From Antedon mediterranea (Eukaryota; Echinodermata; Crinoidea; Comatulida; Antedonidae): a stretch of 64,000 nt of DNA. A program made the translations under genes and the position numbers. Below the pieces are notes generated by a model, which saw only the letters and a list, made by a program, of their open reading frames with translations, was not told where the DNA came from and did no database searches. Below, one piece after another: positions 46,565-58,142 of this stretch. The DNA lies in the NCBI RefSeq assembly GCF_964355755.1, contig NC_092673.1, forward strand, positions 7,753,001-7,817,000, read 5' to 3'. Each line of letters opens with the position of its first letter. Positions within the stretch are counted from its first letter, which is position 1.

Positions 46565-49405
46565 AAATATGCAGGTATAGACAGACCTCTCGACCTCAAG
46601 TATGTACATAGATGCATCCTCATATAGAGATTAATTTATTCATAATAAATCAAACTTTTATAAAAATGAGAATTAAATATTTTTTATTGAAATTGCATGA
46701 ATGAATTGTCTATAAGGCTATTTATTTTTATGTTTTAAATTAAAGATTACATTATTACACTGTTTATCAAATGATGATGTGTGCTTGGACAACATAGCAT
46801 TAATTTTACGAGTTTTTACTCACTTTAACTCAACTTTCTTTAACAAATTAATATCTAAATCTATTACAGCATTGTATGTGGACACACACCAAAGTCATGT
46901 ATCTGTGAACATAACAATTTTTTAAACATCATTTGAATATAGAAGATCAATTGCCAGAAACACAATGAGAAAAATGTGTTTGTGAATCAACAGATATAGA
47001 GTGAATAAGCTGTGAGGCGGTTAGGCTGTGAGTAAGCGGAAGATCTTGCCTAAAATTAAACACAGATGATAATAGGCCTACAAACATAAAACAACATACA
47101 TAACTTTATACAAACTTTTTGAAGGGTTTCATTTTGATTTTTTTCTTCTTTATACTGGGAGATTTCATCAGTACAAGCCTTTTTTCCGAGAGAGGAAGTG
47201 TACAAGACAATGAACAGCATACTGCGATCCCCTATTCTTTTTGAATAATTATGGTACCAAGTTCTTTACCATGTACAATAAATGTACACAGCTTTGTCCT
47301 ATCTGAAGAAGCAATGACAGTAGAGGAGTATTGCCTAAGATTACAACAATATGTTACGGCATGCATTGAACCCAAGCCTTACACAAGCTAGTCTGATAAC
47401 GATACCACAATACCGCTATCTTTGGCGATTAAATTGAAGAATATATTGAGTGCTTTTTTTCAAACATGCCCTTATATTTGTATAAGTTATTTATTGCAAA
47501 GATGTACATAGATATAAAAACACTTCACAGACAAAGATACTTGGCAAAATGCATCAGAACACATTCCTTGTAAAGATATAATATTATTATTGATAAGTCT
47601 TCTGATTCTTGTGAGAATGTCAAAACCCTAAAATCATGTGATTTTGAGACAAAATACAGTACACTACAGTGGTAATATTTGAAGATGTTTCATCACCCAA
47701 AAACATGAAAAATGAAGATAAATAAAAAAAAAATTACTGTATTTACAAAGGATATACTGTAGTACATACATACAAACATACTAAAGATGCTCTATTCCCT
47801 AATAAGATCCTTTAAGGCATCATGAACTAAAATTAAATTATCAATAATTAAATTATGACCTTATTATACAGGATAAGGCCCTGTTAAATATATTCATGTT
47901 GTGGTCCACAAAACTGATTCAATAAAAGTTAAAAACTAACTAGAATCACCCATACATTTTTAATAGGTAAATTGTTTTAATATTTATATTTCATTTCATG
48001 TTTTTATATAATTTGATTTTATACAGTTCAGCATAGCAGCAATGGTTTCTGAAACGTTTTACTTACATTGTTGTCTGAATGCATCCCATGGTCATCAAGT
48101 AGCCATCTTTAGATGTGTTTGTTTACATTATCTCCAAATTTTTTACAATTTTTAAAGAATTGATGTCAACGTTTGCCCTCCGAGTTGTTCCAACTTTCTA
48201 CAACCTTGTTCGGTGACTGTACGAGTCAGGGTTATCATATTTTTATCAATTAGTGATGTATAGCGATAAATGTCAACGTATTGTGTCTGACATTTAATTT
48301 TTAATAATTGGTGCTATGTTTTGGCACAACTTGGAAGAGTCGTAACAACTACTTTTAAGAAGTAGTATGTTTAAGTATATCTTTATAAAGTAGGCTTTTT
48401 TAGATTATGTATTTTTCAGCTTTTAATATACTGTAAGTCCATTAGCAGAAAAACAAAGTGCACATTTAAAAAAGGAATTAATTGGCAGTATTGTGCCTAA
48501 ATAAATCAAATAAATAAATAAAACTGTACAAACAATATATACAGATTCAAAGCCACTTTTTTTATATTTTTGATAATGGAGAGTATTGTTTAATTTAAGT
48601 GACACCACAAAAAGCAAGATTAAAATGTAAATATGGATTTTGTCTTTTTACAAAGGAATAACAATATTGTATTTAGTTAATAAATTAAGAATAATACTTT
48701 AATCTTTTACCCATCTAAATAACATCTCGGTCCACATTTTCACTCACTACAGATGGGATGAAGATTGCGGTCAGAAGTGGGGAGACTGCAAGATGTCACT
48801 TGACATGATACTGCTTGTGTATTGGGTGTGGAATGGGTATCAAGAAAAATAAACATACAGACATTTTGGCTTGATAACAAAAACCATTTAATATTGAGTA
48901 TTTCTGCTACAAATATTATTTGTCAATCAACAAAATTGTTCTTCGTCAAAATGTCTCCTTTTCTGATGAGGTCTAAGTATTTAAAAAATACCTCTTATAG
49001 CAATATCTAGTTTGTTAAATTTCATCATTTTTTCATTACAAGAAATCTCAGATTTATTTCTGTATTTTTGTATTAGTGAAATAAATTACAATTTATAATT
49101 GACTAGTATATATTTATTCACATTCTCAATTGAACTGTTTCGTTGTATCGACTCAAGTTTCGTTTTCAGTTTAAAAAATATTAAACTCATTGACTTTCAT
49201 CAGTATAAGTCATAATGTACTCTTCCTATGTTACACAAAAACCATTTATGAATATTGAAGATAATAATAACTAAATTTAAAGATTCATTATTTGTTGATC
49301 ATATTTCATATTATATCTACGTGATATTGGGTCATGATTCTAGAGACCACAGAAGACAATGACTTGAATGCAACTATAATAGAAACCCTCTTTTGAGGTC
49401 TTAAA
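46565..49405. other. Intergenic, possible SINE remnant only
   Basis: A - strand tRNA-like word CTTGGGTTCAATGCATGCC near 47360-47380, with TATTGTGGTATCGTTATCAG upstream of it, suggests a decayed SINE head. Otherwise nothing was recognised. Confidence 0.45.
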
Positions 49406-49408
49406 GCT

Positions 49409-49756
49409 GGCCCCTTGATAGAGGTTAACTGGCCCCTTGATAGAGTTTAGCTGTCCCCTTGATAGAGGTTAGCTGGCCCCTTGATAGAGGTTAGCTGGCG
49501 CCTTGATAGAGGTTAGCTGGCCCCTTGATAGAGGTTAGCTGGACCCTTGATAGAGGTTAGCTGGACCCTTGATAGAGGTTAGCTGGCCCCTTGATAGAGG
49601 TTAGCTGGCCCCTTGATAGAGGTTAGCTGGCCCCTTGATAGAGGTTAGCTGGCCCCTTGATAGAGGTTAGCTGGCCCCTAGATAGAGGTTAGCTGGCCCC
49701 TTGATAGAGGTTAGCTGGCCCCTTGATAGAGGTTAGCTGGCCCCTTGATAGAGGTT
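49409..49756 (+). repeat. 22-bp minisatellite, about 16 copies
   Basis: The unit is GGCCCCTTGATAGAGGTTAGCT, with scattered single-base variants (GGACCC, GTCCCC, CCTAGATAG, GGTTAACT, GAGTTTAGC). It is GC-richer than its surroundings. The CCCCTTGATAGAGG core resembles CCCCTTAATAGAGG in the dispersed repeats at 1.0 and 8.5 kb. Confidence 0.92.
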
Positions 49757-49759
49757 CTC

Positions 49760-52700
49760 TGTATTTCTAAACTGTTATTTATATTTAGTTTTCTTTTTGC
49801 CATGGCTATTTGAGTAATTAATTAAGTAATTTAAGTAAAAGTAATTTAAAAAAAATTTCAAAATTGTCAGTTTTTTCTATTGAAAAAGAACCCCCTTTTT
49901 ACTACTGTAGGTGAATAAAATCATGCATATTTATATTTTCATTTATTTTTTGTACAACCAATCAGAGCTTCGAACTGTTTGATTTGCTCACAATAAAAGC
50001 TATGTTCGGTTAAAATAAAATTACATAAACACCTGTGTGCAAATTAACGTAATTTGATTTACATCATTCACTAGGAAACAAAATATTATTTTTCATGGTA
50101 AATAATGTAATATTCACATATTTTCAGATAACTTGCACTTTTTCCATAATTCGTTGTGTACTGATAAAATGTTACACTCCAACCACTCTTCAATAATATG
50201 ACTACAATTACATTTAATGAGAATGTACTAAACATATGCCAATGCATAAATATGAAATCAAATGTTATGACATACCCTAAATATTTACAACAGCCTTTTT
50301 AGTATGTAGTCACCCATACACTTTATACTAAATTTGTCAAACCTGCTTTTGTATTTTAGCATCTACTACAAATTGGAAGGAAAGCATGTTTTCTATAAGA
50401 TCAAATTTGATCCATTTGATTTCCACATGTGTAAAATAATGTTGTACAGTACATATAATTTTATTATAAAATGTGTTACATAACATTAAATTAAGGTTTA
50501 ATACTGTTCTACGACTCGCACTAAAATAATTTCCGTAATAATTTCAAAAAATATTACAGAAATTATTTTAGTGTGAGTGTCGTAGAACAGTATTAAACCT
50601 TAATTTAATGTTTGCGACCGATATGTATAAATCTCTTCATTTATGTTGCATAACATTTATTTTGAAAAGAAAAATGTCATTGTTTTCTATTACTGTACAT
50701 TCCAAATTTAAGTTAGTGGGGTTTATATTGATCAAACTTGCTTAGCAAAAAAATCGTTTTAACCTTGTTCTCAATGATTAAGTCAGTAAATGCGCAGAAT
50801 CTAAGGTAAATTATTACAAATCTGATGACGTACCACCAACCAATCCACCAATGAGAGATAGTGTATTGACTTTCTCCTCTGTCTCAGAATTTTTAGCTGC
50901 AAATCAGAAAAAAAAACATCCCCAATTAAAAATATTTCCATTGAACATGGATAAACACGATAAATGATATAATAACCCATGGTGGTGTTTATAACATTTA
51001 TTTATTTTAATTAATTATTTCTTATTTCTGTATAAACACATAAATATACTATTGATATAAAATTTGCGGTACACCAAGTACAGTATATTAGTTCTGAAAA
51101 GAACTGTTGAGTTTCTCGGCATTTCAATCAATATGCTTTGATTGTCCTCAGGAGTGAGAATGATCAAAACATCAAGACACTCAATAGTTCTTATTTATTT
51201 ATTATTTCTGTTTAAACACAAAGTAAGTCAATTATGTTGATTTATTATTTATTTATTATTTCTATATAAACACAAAGATGCTAAAATTAAGTTGATTATG
51301 TATTTTGTTTACAAAAATGTATATATTATTTACTTATTGTTTCTATAAACACAAGAGGTGCTAAGATAAAAAATATAAAATAAAAAACAAAAAACAAATC
51401 AACAAAAGTTACTTTTCAAAATTATAAATTAGGGATATTTGTTAAAAGATAATTATAACTGAACTAAATTAAAGTTGGTTGTTGTGTCAATCATTATTAC
51501 AAGCAATAGTTTATTTTAACTTTCAGTATGCCCTGTCTTATTTTTCTGTGTTGTTTTTGAAACCCGTTTATTTTGTTTATACATTTGTGCTGTCCTTGTT
51601 TTGAAATGAATAAGTGAAATAAAAAATGTGTATATAATATTATTGAAATGTTTGTAAAAAAATGCAGAAACAAACGCAAATATGCTTCCAAAACCTGATA
51701 GATTAGGTAAATGCTAAAAGAAATATATTTAATATGAGCGCTGTTAGTTAGCCGACATGGAGACCCAGGAAGACTCAATAAACAAATGACATGGCATTTT
51801 CCCCAATCCATTTTCCGTGTAGGAGACTGTAATGCTCGTTGCACGCCAATTCATCTTTTATCAAAGTATATTTTAAGTAGCGATCAACAAACGTTGATGA
51901 ATATTAGTGTAGAGACAAAATAGAAACGATGGCGCTTAAGTTAAATAAAACAATTTGTTGTAGTAAGGTTTACATTAGTTTTTTAGGAACTACTATAAAC
52001 AGTAATGTTGCAAAAATATACCATATTTATTCGATTAAATGCCCTACATTTATTTGAGGGAGGTGTTAAATTTGGTGTGAGGTGTTAGATGTTAATGTGT
52101 AGTATAATCAAATAAAAATTAATCAAGAAGTGATAAAATACAGTAAAAATTGTTACAATACAAGATTGTGTAATGCTTGTGGTAGGGCGTTTATTCATTA
52201 TTCAAAGAAAAAAAAAGTCCTATACGTTTATTCTAAACGATGTTCAATTGGGGAGGGGTGCATTTATTGAAGAGAGGCATTTCTTTTATATTAACTCGGG
52301 ATCTTCAATCAGTAAAACAGATGAATTGACATATTCCTTACAGTTACAGTCTTTATCATTAAAGTAAATTAAATATAAGCAATTTTTATTCTATTTTCAT
52401 TTTTTTATACAGTAATGTAATTGCCTTTTTTTTTTGGTGTAATTTATATAATTTACTTTTCAGGTCTGTATAATGTAAATCAAGTGACAATCAAAAATAT
52501 TTTTGTAGCTCTCTAATAATTTACAAATTAATTTGTTAAGTTAAGTTCTTCAAAATGTATGTTTTTTAAAAATATTATTGTCACTTGGGCACTTGATCTA
52601 AACATACTGTTAGGCAAAAAGATGATAATTATAAAATTCACCCCTATTCTTTATAATTTCCAAAAAAATGTCAGTCTCAAATTATTCTAATCATTTTTTT

Positions 52701-53800
52701 ATTATGTAATTTCAATGAATGATTGTTACAGTCTAACACACGAGACAAGTTAGGCATGGGAAATTTATTTGATTAAAAATACAGCCGGAGTTGTTTTACC
52801 CAGATCTCAAGTCATATCTGGAACCTTTTCAACTCATAGGACATTTATTACAAATGTCAGACACAAATTGACGCAAGCTACCACAAAAACTTGTGATTCA
52901 CTCATTACACTCGCAATCAATTTATTTAAACAATTAAGAGTGACTGATTACTGTAGTTAGATGCTGTTATATCCCATAATAATAGCTGTTCATTCTGTTT
53001 ACAAGTGCTTCCCCAGGGTAATGTTAAGAAATGCTTTGATAATTATAGAAGTTTCTTAGGAAAATGAAGGCAAACATTATAATTATTAATTATATATAGC
53101 CATAAGATGACATTAATTGTTTTTCTTATATTTTTTTTTACTGTAATGAATGTTTTTTTCAAGTTTTGTTAATTTATCTCCTATGAAGTAGAAATGAAAC
53201 AGCCTTGTTAAAATATGGGAATGTTGTGAATAGATGATTTATAAAAAAAAACATATTAAAGGTTAAAAATATGTTTGTATACCTGTATCCTATTATAGAT
53301 GATTTTAAAAAACAAAAGAAAGACTAGAGATAGAAAAATAAAATAAAAACATTGTGCAGATAAATCTGGGATGAAACCCAAAACAAACAAAACTATTATT
53401 TAGAAATTGACTTCCTTTCATTATTACTTATTTTAGTCCTATATTTTAAGATACCACATTCTTTCTCCTTTTAAATAATTTGTTTCTTTTCTCTCCTTTT
53501 TCTTATTTTGTAATCATATTTGTTTTAATGGCATACTGTACATCCCTATTTACAGCTGCAAGCAGGCAATATCTGTATATTATGTTTTTTTAAATGCAAG
53601 TTTATGTCATTTAGTTTCCACCATCAAAAAGATAGAATGGGTCTCTAGCTTACAACGATTCTTTTGGTACAGTAGTAGGTTTGATCAGAGAAGAATTAAT
53701 TTAACTACTCGCTGGTTTGATTTTCTAACTTCTAGTTTTATACAGAAACATTTTGGCTACGTAATATAACAAGATGTAACGTAACATCTGATTTTGCCTT
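49760..53800. other. Intergenic AT-rich sequence
   Basis: Apart from the hairpin at 50486-50612, the region has recurring TTATTTATTATTTCT(G/A)T.TAAACACAAA words (51000-51350). A segment near 51530-51625 resembles a retroelement 3' end (GTGCTGTCCTTGTTTTGAAA TGAATAAGTGAAATAAA). The 115-residue - strand frame across the latter is not credible as a gene. Confidence 0.5.
50486..50612. repeat. Near-perfect long hairpin (about 60-bp arms)
   Basis: AACATTAAATTAAGGTTTAA TACTGTTCTACGACTCGCAC TAAAATAATTTC is followed after a short centre by the reverse complement GAAATTATTTTAGTGTGAGT GTCGTAGAACAGTATTAAAC CTTAATTTAATGTT. The centre is about 20 nt of AT-rich sequence. It may be a minimal foldback MITE. 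Confidence 0.85.
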
Positions 53801-53937
53801 AAGAATTATAGTAGGCATGTTAAGGAGCATATTTTAGGCAAATCCTTCAAATTGTGATAACATTTTGAAACTTTGCACAGTTATTCATTAGGGTGTCAAA
53901 AATATGAAATGGAAGGGTTGCACAAAATTTGGTCAGG

Positions 53938-54760
53938 GGAAAGCCGCCATTTTGGATTTCAAAATGGCTGACCTCAAATTTTCACTTGTCAGGTATATCT
54001 CTGCTAAAGAGGCACCTAGAGTTCTGATTTTACCTGCAAAATATATGGTAGTGGGGTCACCAAACATATTGGTATAATTAACATTTGATTGCATGGCGGC
54101 CATGTTGGATTTCAAAATGGCGGACTTCAAATTTTCACTTTTCAGGTATATCTCTGCTAAAAAGGCACCTAGAATTGTGATTTTAGGTGCAAATTATAAT
54201 TATGGTAATGGGGTCACCAAACATATTGGTATAACTAACATTTTAATTGCATGGCGGCCATGTTGGATTTCAAAATGGCGGACCCCAATAACTTTTCAGG
54301 TATATCTCTGCTAAAAAGGTACACAGTGCTCTGATTTTAGATGCAAATTATATGATAATGGGTCACCAAACATATTGGTATAATTAACATTTGATTGCAT
54401 GGCGGCCATGTTGGATTTCAAAATGGCGGACTTCAAATTTTCACTTTTCAGGTATATCTCTGCTAAAAAGGCACCTAGAATTGTGATTTTAGGTGCAAAT
54501 TATAATTATGGTAATGGGGTCACCAAACATATTGGTATAACTAACATTTTAATTGCATGGCGGCCATGTTGGATTTCAAAATGGCGGACCCCAATAACTT
54601 TTCAGGTATATCTCTGCTAAAAAGGTACACAGTGCTCTGATTTTAGGTGCAAATTATATGGTAATGGGTCACCAAATATATTGCTATTTAACTAACATTT
54701 TGATTGCATGGCGGCCATTTTGAATTTCAAAATGGCAAGCTCAAAATGTTTCAGTACGGT
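53938..54760 (+). repeat. Left arm subrepeats (about 153-bp units)
   Basis: Units start at about 53938, 54093, 54245, 54399, 54551 and 54705, each at a GGCGGCCATGTTGGATTTCA-like word. Two adjacent two-unit blocks, 54093-54398 and 54399-54704, form a 306-bp higher-order tandem. The 73-residue open frames at 54093 and 54399 are identical in translation. These open frames are repeat by-products. Confidence 0.9.
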
Positions 54761-54859
54761 ACCTACAGTTATAATTTTAGGTACAAAGTATAATATGGTA
54801 TTGAGGTCAATAAACATATTGGTATAACGTCTTTGATTGCATGTCGGCCATTTTGAATG

Positions 54860-55862
54860 TAGCTCAAACCTGGTAACCACACAGCTCTGTACGTCATAAA
54901 TCACTCTTTCTGCATTTACAGCGTCCAAGATCACAGTCGTTGTGTCACAGCGATTTGTGACATCTGAAAGTTCCGGCAATGAACTCCAAACTGGACTAAA
55001 TTTGTTGCCGTCCTTCCTCCATCCCCAGTTTGCTGGGTCCTGTTCAACCCTGAATGCATCTAGACAGTTGTACCACTTTCTGGCTTGTAGAAAAGACCGT
55101 TTCACATGTTCTCTTAATGCCGCAGATGTTGGGGGGATATTTTCAATAGTTTGTAGTGAAAAGATATCGTCTTGCATCATTTACCTTCTTTCTACATAGT
55201 TACAACAAACTGTTCTAGATAATCTGTGTCACTAACATCCCCTACAGACAATGACATCGTCTCAAATTCCTTTCCTTGAACAGATGAAGTTGTATCACAA
55301 CTGCTAAAGGAATGAAAGAACAAGTAAGCGGCTGATGCTTGTGATCCAAGAGAAGTAATCTTGTGTATTGAGATATACTTCAAGTGCTTCCCCACTCCAA
55401 ACTCGATCCAAACCTCGTGGATGCCAGGTATTCTGTGGAAAGTTGACAATGAAATAACCACAACATCACTGTCTACAGTCTTGACAAGAATGCGCGGACA
55501 AATTTTAGCGGCATGTTTAACATGAACAAACATACGTTCATCTGCCTCTTCTATGTTACATGGCATCAGCGGTTTTATATTTACAGACTGGTTTGTTACA
55601 GCTCTGTCTCTCAGAGACCCTACAAACATTCCGTGATTTGTGTCAATGTTCTCTACTACTTCAGTTACAATTAATGAAACAACTCTGATTTGTTGTCATC
55701 ATATCTCGAATATGTGGTCAAATTGTTGGGCATGCTCCCACTGGCTTTGACGCCCCTCCTTACACCAGAGCCGCGGTTTGAACGCGTACTAGACTTTAAA
55801 CCGTCGTTAAAGTATCTATCGAAAACCAAATCTGGTCACGTCACTGATCGAAGTTGATGGTC
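54860..55862 (-). pseudogene. Broken FEN1/XPG-like nuclease-family gene, left (longer) copy
   Basis: Reading on the - strand, a frame from 55629 encodes LMPCNIEEADERMFVHVKHA, then KTVDSDVVVISL, then EVWIEFGVGKHLKYISIHKI, and FHSFSSCDTTSSVQGK ... YLEQFVVTM, followed by a stop. A second frame (55180-54692) continues the same protein family: IENIPPTSAALREHVKRSFL, then WYNCLDAF, WGWRK and PVWSSLPELSD, and runs into arm sequence. Upstream pieces (DDNKSELF, YFNDSLKSGTRSNR) are frameshifted. This resembles a repetitive protein family I recall from many invertebrate genomes. The three acidic clusters E-E-A-D, D-S-D and C-D have the order and approximate spacing of the FEN1/XPG I-domain. The copy is disrupted by a stop and frameshifts. 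Confidence 0.65.
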
Positions 55863-55869
55863 TATATAT

Positions 55870-56385
55870 GGTTGTACGACAAAATGAAGCACCATTAGTT
55901 GCTGCCAAGGTGTTAGATGGACCAGCAATAATCAATATGTTAAGGCCCAATGATTCGAAGACATTCATTGAGTATATATCAAGTGTCATACAACCATCAA
56001 CTTCGATCAGTGACACGACTAGATTTGTTTTTCGATAGATACTTTAACGACAGTTTAAAGTCTGGTACGCGTTCAAACCGCGTCTCTGGTGTAAGGAGGG
56101 TCGTTAAAGCCAGCGGGAGCTTGCCCAACAATTGGACCACATTTTTTAGATTTGATGACAACAAATCAGAGTTGTTTTCATTTATTGTAACTGAAGTAGT
56201 AGAGAACATTGGCACAAATCACGGAATGTTTGTAGGGTCTTTGGGGAGACAGAGCTGTAACAAACCAGTAAATATACAATCGCTGATGCCATGTAACATA
56301 GAAGAGGCAGATGAACGTATGTTTGTTCACGTTAAACTTGCCGCTGAAATTTTCCACGCATTGTACTGGACTGTAGAGCTACATT
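55870..56385 (+). pseudogene. Broken nuclease-family gene, right (shorter, inverted) copy
   Basis: On the + strand, AAKVLDGPAIINMLRPNDSK then TFIEYISSVIQPSTSISDTT precede a stop. In another frame come YFNDSLKSGTRSNRVSGVRR, then VVKASGSLPNNWTTFFRFDD, NKSELFSFIVTEVVENIG and MPCNIEEADERMFVHVKLAA, then an abrupt switch into arm sequence after EIFHALYW. It duplicates the upstream half of the gene in the left copy but loses the D-S-D and C-D segments entirely. The unpaired centre (about 55870-55980) retains gene sequence found only once. Confidence 0.65.
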
Positions 56386-57140
56386 CAAAATGGCCGCCAT
56401 GCAATCAAAGACGTTATACCAATATGTTTGTTGACCTCAATACTATATTATACTTTGTACCTAAAATTATAACTGTAGGTACCGTACTGAAACATTTTGA
56501 GTTCGCCATTTTGAAATTCAAAATGGCCGCCATGCAATAAAAATGTCAGTTAAATACCAATATGTTTGGTTACCCATTACCATATAATTGGCACCTAAAA
56601 TCAAAACTCTGTGTACCTTTTTAGCAGAGATACCTGAAAAGTGAAAATTTGAAGTCCGCCATTCTGAAATCCAAAATGGCCGCCATGCACTCAAAATGTT
56701 AGTTATACCAATATGTTTGGTGACCCCATTAACATATAATTTGCACCTAAAATCAGAACTCTAGGTGCCTTTTTAGCAGAGATATGCCTGAAAAATGAAA
56801 ATTTGAAATCTGCCATTTTGAAATCCAACATGGCCGCCATGGAATCAAAATGTTAGTTATACCAGTATGTTTGGTGACCCCACTACCATATAATTTGCCC
56901 CTAAAATCAGAACTCTAGGTGCCTCTTTAGCAGAGATATACCTAAAAAGTGAAAATTTGAAGTCCGCCATTTTGAAATCTAAAATGGCCGCCATGCAATT
57001 AAAATGTTAGTTATACCAATATCTTTGTTGACCCCATTACCATATAATTTGCACCTAAATTCAGAACTCTAGGTGCCTATTTAGCAGAGATATACCTGAA
57101 AAGTGAAAAATTTGGGTCCGCCATTTTGAAATCCAAAATG
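56385..57140 (-). repeat. Right arm subrepeats (inverted relative to the left arm)
   Basis: On the + strand the units read AAATCCAAAATGGCCGCCAT, GTTATACCAATATGTTTGGT, CTAAAATCAGAACTCTAGGT and TTTTAGCAGAGATATACCTG. These are the complements of the left arm. Unit starts are near 56368, 56520, 56672, 56829, 56985 and 57120. The right arm lacks the 306-bp exact duplication and its units are more diverged from each other than those of the left arm. Confidence 0.88.
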
Positions 57141-57428
57141 GCGGCTTTCCCCTGACCAAATTTTGTGCAACCCTTCCATTTCATATTTTTGACACCCTAG
57201 TGAATAACTGTGCAAAGTTTCAGAATGTTATCACAATTTGAAGGATTGGGTCACTTAACAGGCCTACTATTACATATTTAATGAGGGATTATTATATTAT
57301 CTCAATTGAAATGAATACCAGATTCTCAGTGCTGTATCTCCACAAACAACAATATTTCCCCGGTACCATAGTAAAACTCTGTACCTCATCTCATATGGTT
57401 TGTTTATCATGTATTAGATTAGGTTAAT

Positions 57429-57583
57429 GCTTGGTTCCCAGTACAAACGCAACGCAAGGATGTAAGCGCAACATGATATGACCAATCACAAGCAATGGAT
57501 TATTCAAACTTTCACTTGTCATTGGTCAACTCTCTTGCATTGAATACATCCTTGAGTTGCGTCTTCAGTGCAAACCAAGCTTA
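57429..57583. mobile_element. Palindromic MITE (family C), copy 2
   Basis: GCTTGGTTCCCAGTACAAAC GCAACGCAAGGATGTAAGCG on the left and ACATCCTTGAGTTGCGTC ... GTGCAAACCAAGCTT on the right mirror the 29.1-kb copy. It is shorter and more diverged. The interior GACCAATCACAAGCAATGGA TTATTC is clearly homologous. Confidence 0.75.
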
Positions 57584-57889
57584 TTACAGTATGTTATGGT
57601 CTATGATACCTGTGAAACACACGTGATGCTGTATTAAGGAACTTTACTACGATACTGGCCAATCTGCTACTAGTCTTACCTATAAGTTTGATTTGCTGTG
57701 TTAGATACAAATCCGTATTAGCTTCAAGTTCCTTCAATCCTTTAGAAGTTTGTAAAATAGTATCAACCTATAGAGGGAAACAAACATATTTTTTAGTAGT
57801 AAAAATATTTTGTAAATCTTCTGTTCATATGATACACAGAAAAGTGGTCGCAAATTGCGAGTGGTTAAAGACGTACTTCCCAGCATTGT

Positions 57890-58130
57890 TTGGTATTTTG
57901 TAAAAATAATGCATATTACTTCAAAAAACATTAAACCATATCATTCCTTGTCTTAAATTTCTATGCTTAATTATGATAAAAAAGGACAAACAATGCTAAG
58001 TAGCTTGCATCATATATTAGGCCTACTGTAGCCTGCTGTTACAGTAGTTTTGTAGGCATAGCTGGTAAAACAGCGGCAACGTATGAACATAGTACGGTAG
58101 CTATAGACCTGACATTGTCTAATTATATTA
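57890..58130 (+). repeat. Dispersed repeat, uninterrupted copy (empty MITE site)
   Basis: It is related to 7590-8262 but has GTCTTAAATTTC where the other copy has TTAA, MITE, TTAA. It shares ACATTAAACCATATCATTCC, AATTATGATAAAAAAG, TAGTTTTGTAGGCATAGCTG and ACGTATGAACATAGTACGG. The single TTAA at about 57954-57957 is the inferred pre-insertion target. Confidence 0.7.
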
Positions 58131-58142
58131 CTGAAATAATTA

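Larger units (their letters stand above)
53809..57269. mobile_element. 3.5-kb foldback element with long composite inverted arms
   Basis: The outer ends TAGTAGGCATGTTAAGG and its complement-like CTTAACAGGCCTACTA bound the element. Next come AATCCTTCAAATTGTGATAA, CAGTTATTCA(C)TAGGGTGTC and TTGGTCAGGGGAAAGCCGCC on the left, all mirrored on the right (57115-57250). The arms then consist of units of about 153 bp with AAAATGGCGGACTTCAAATT, CAGGTATATCTCTGCTAAAA and GGTCACCAAACATATTGGTA. The core is an inverted duplication of a broken gene. No target duplication is evident. No recognisable DDE transposase is present; mobility is inferred from architecture. Confidence 0.8.

Noticed and set aside
51497-51844. 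115-residue - strand frame
   Set aside because: No recognisable domain; it overlaps a segment that looks like a retroelement 3' end on the other strand.
54093-54620. Two identical 73-residue proteins beginning MAAMLDFKMADFK
   Set aside because: They are translations of the GGCGGCCAT subrepeats in the foldback arms, not genes.
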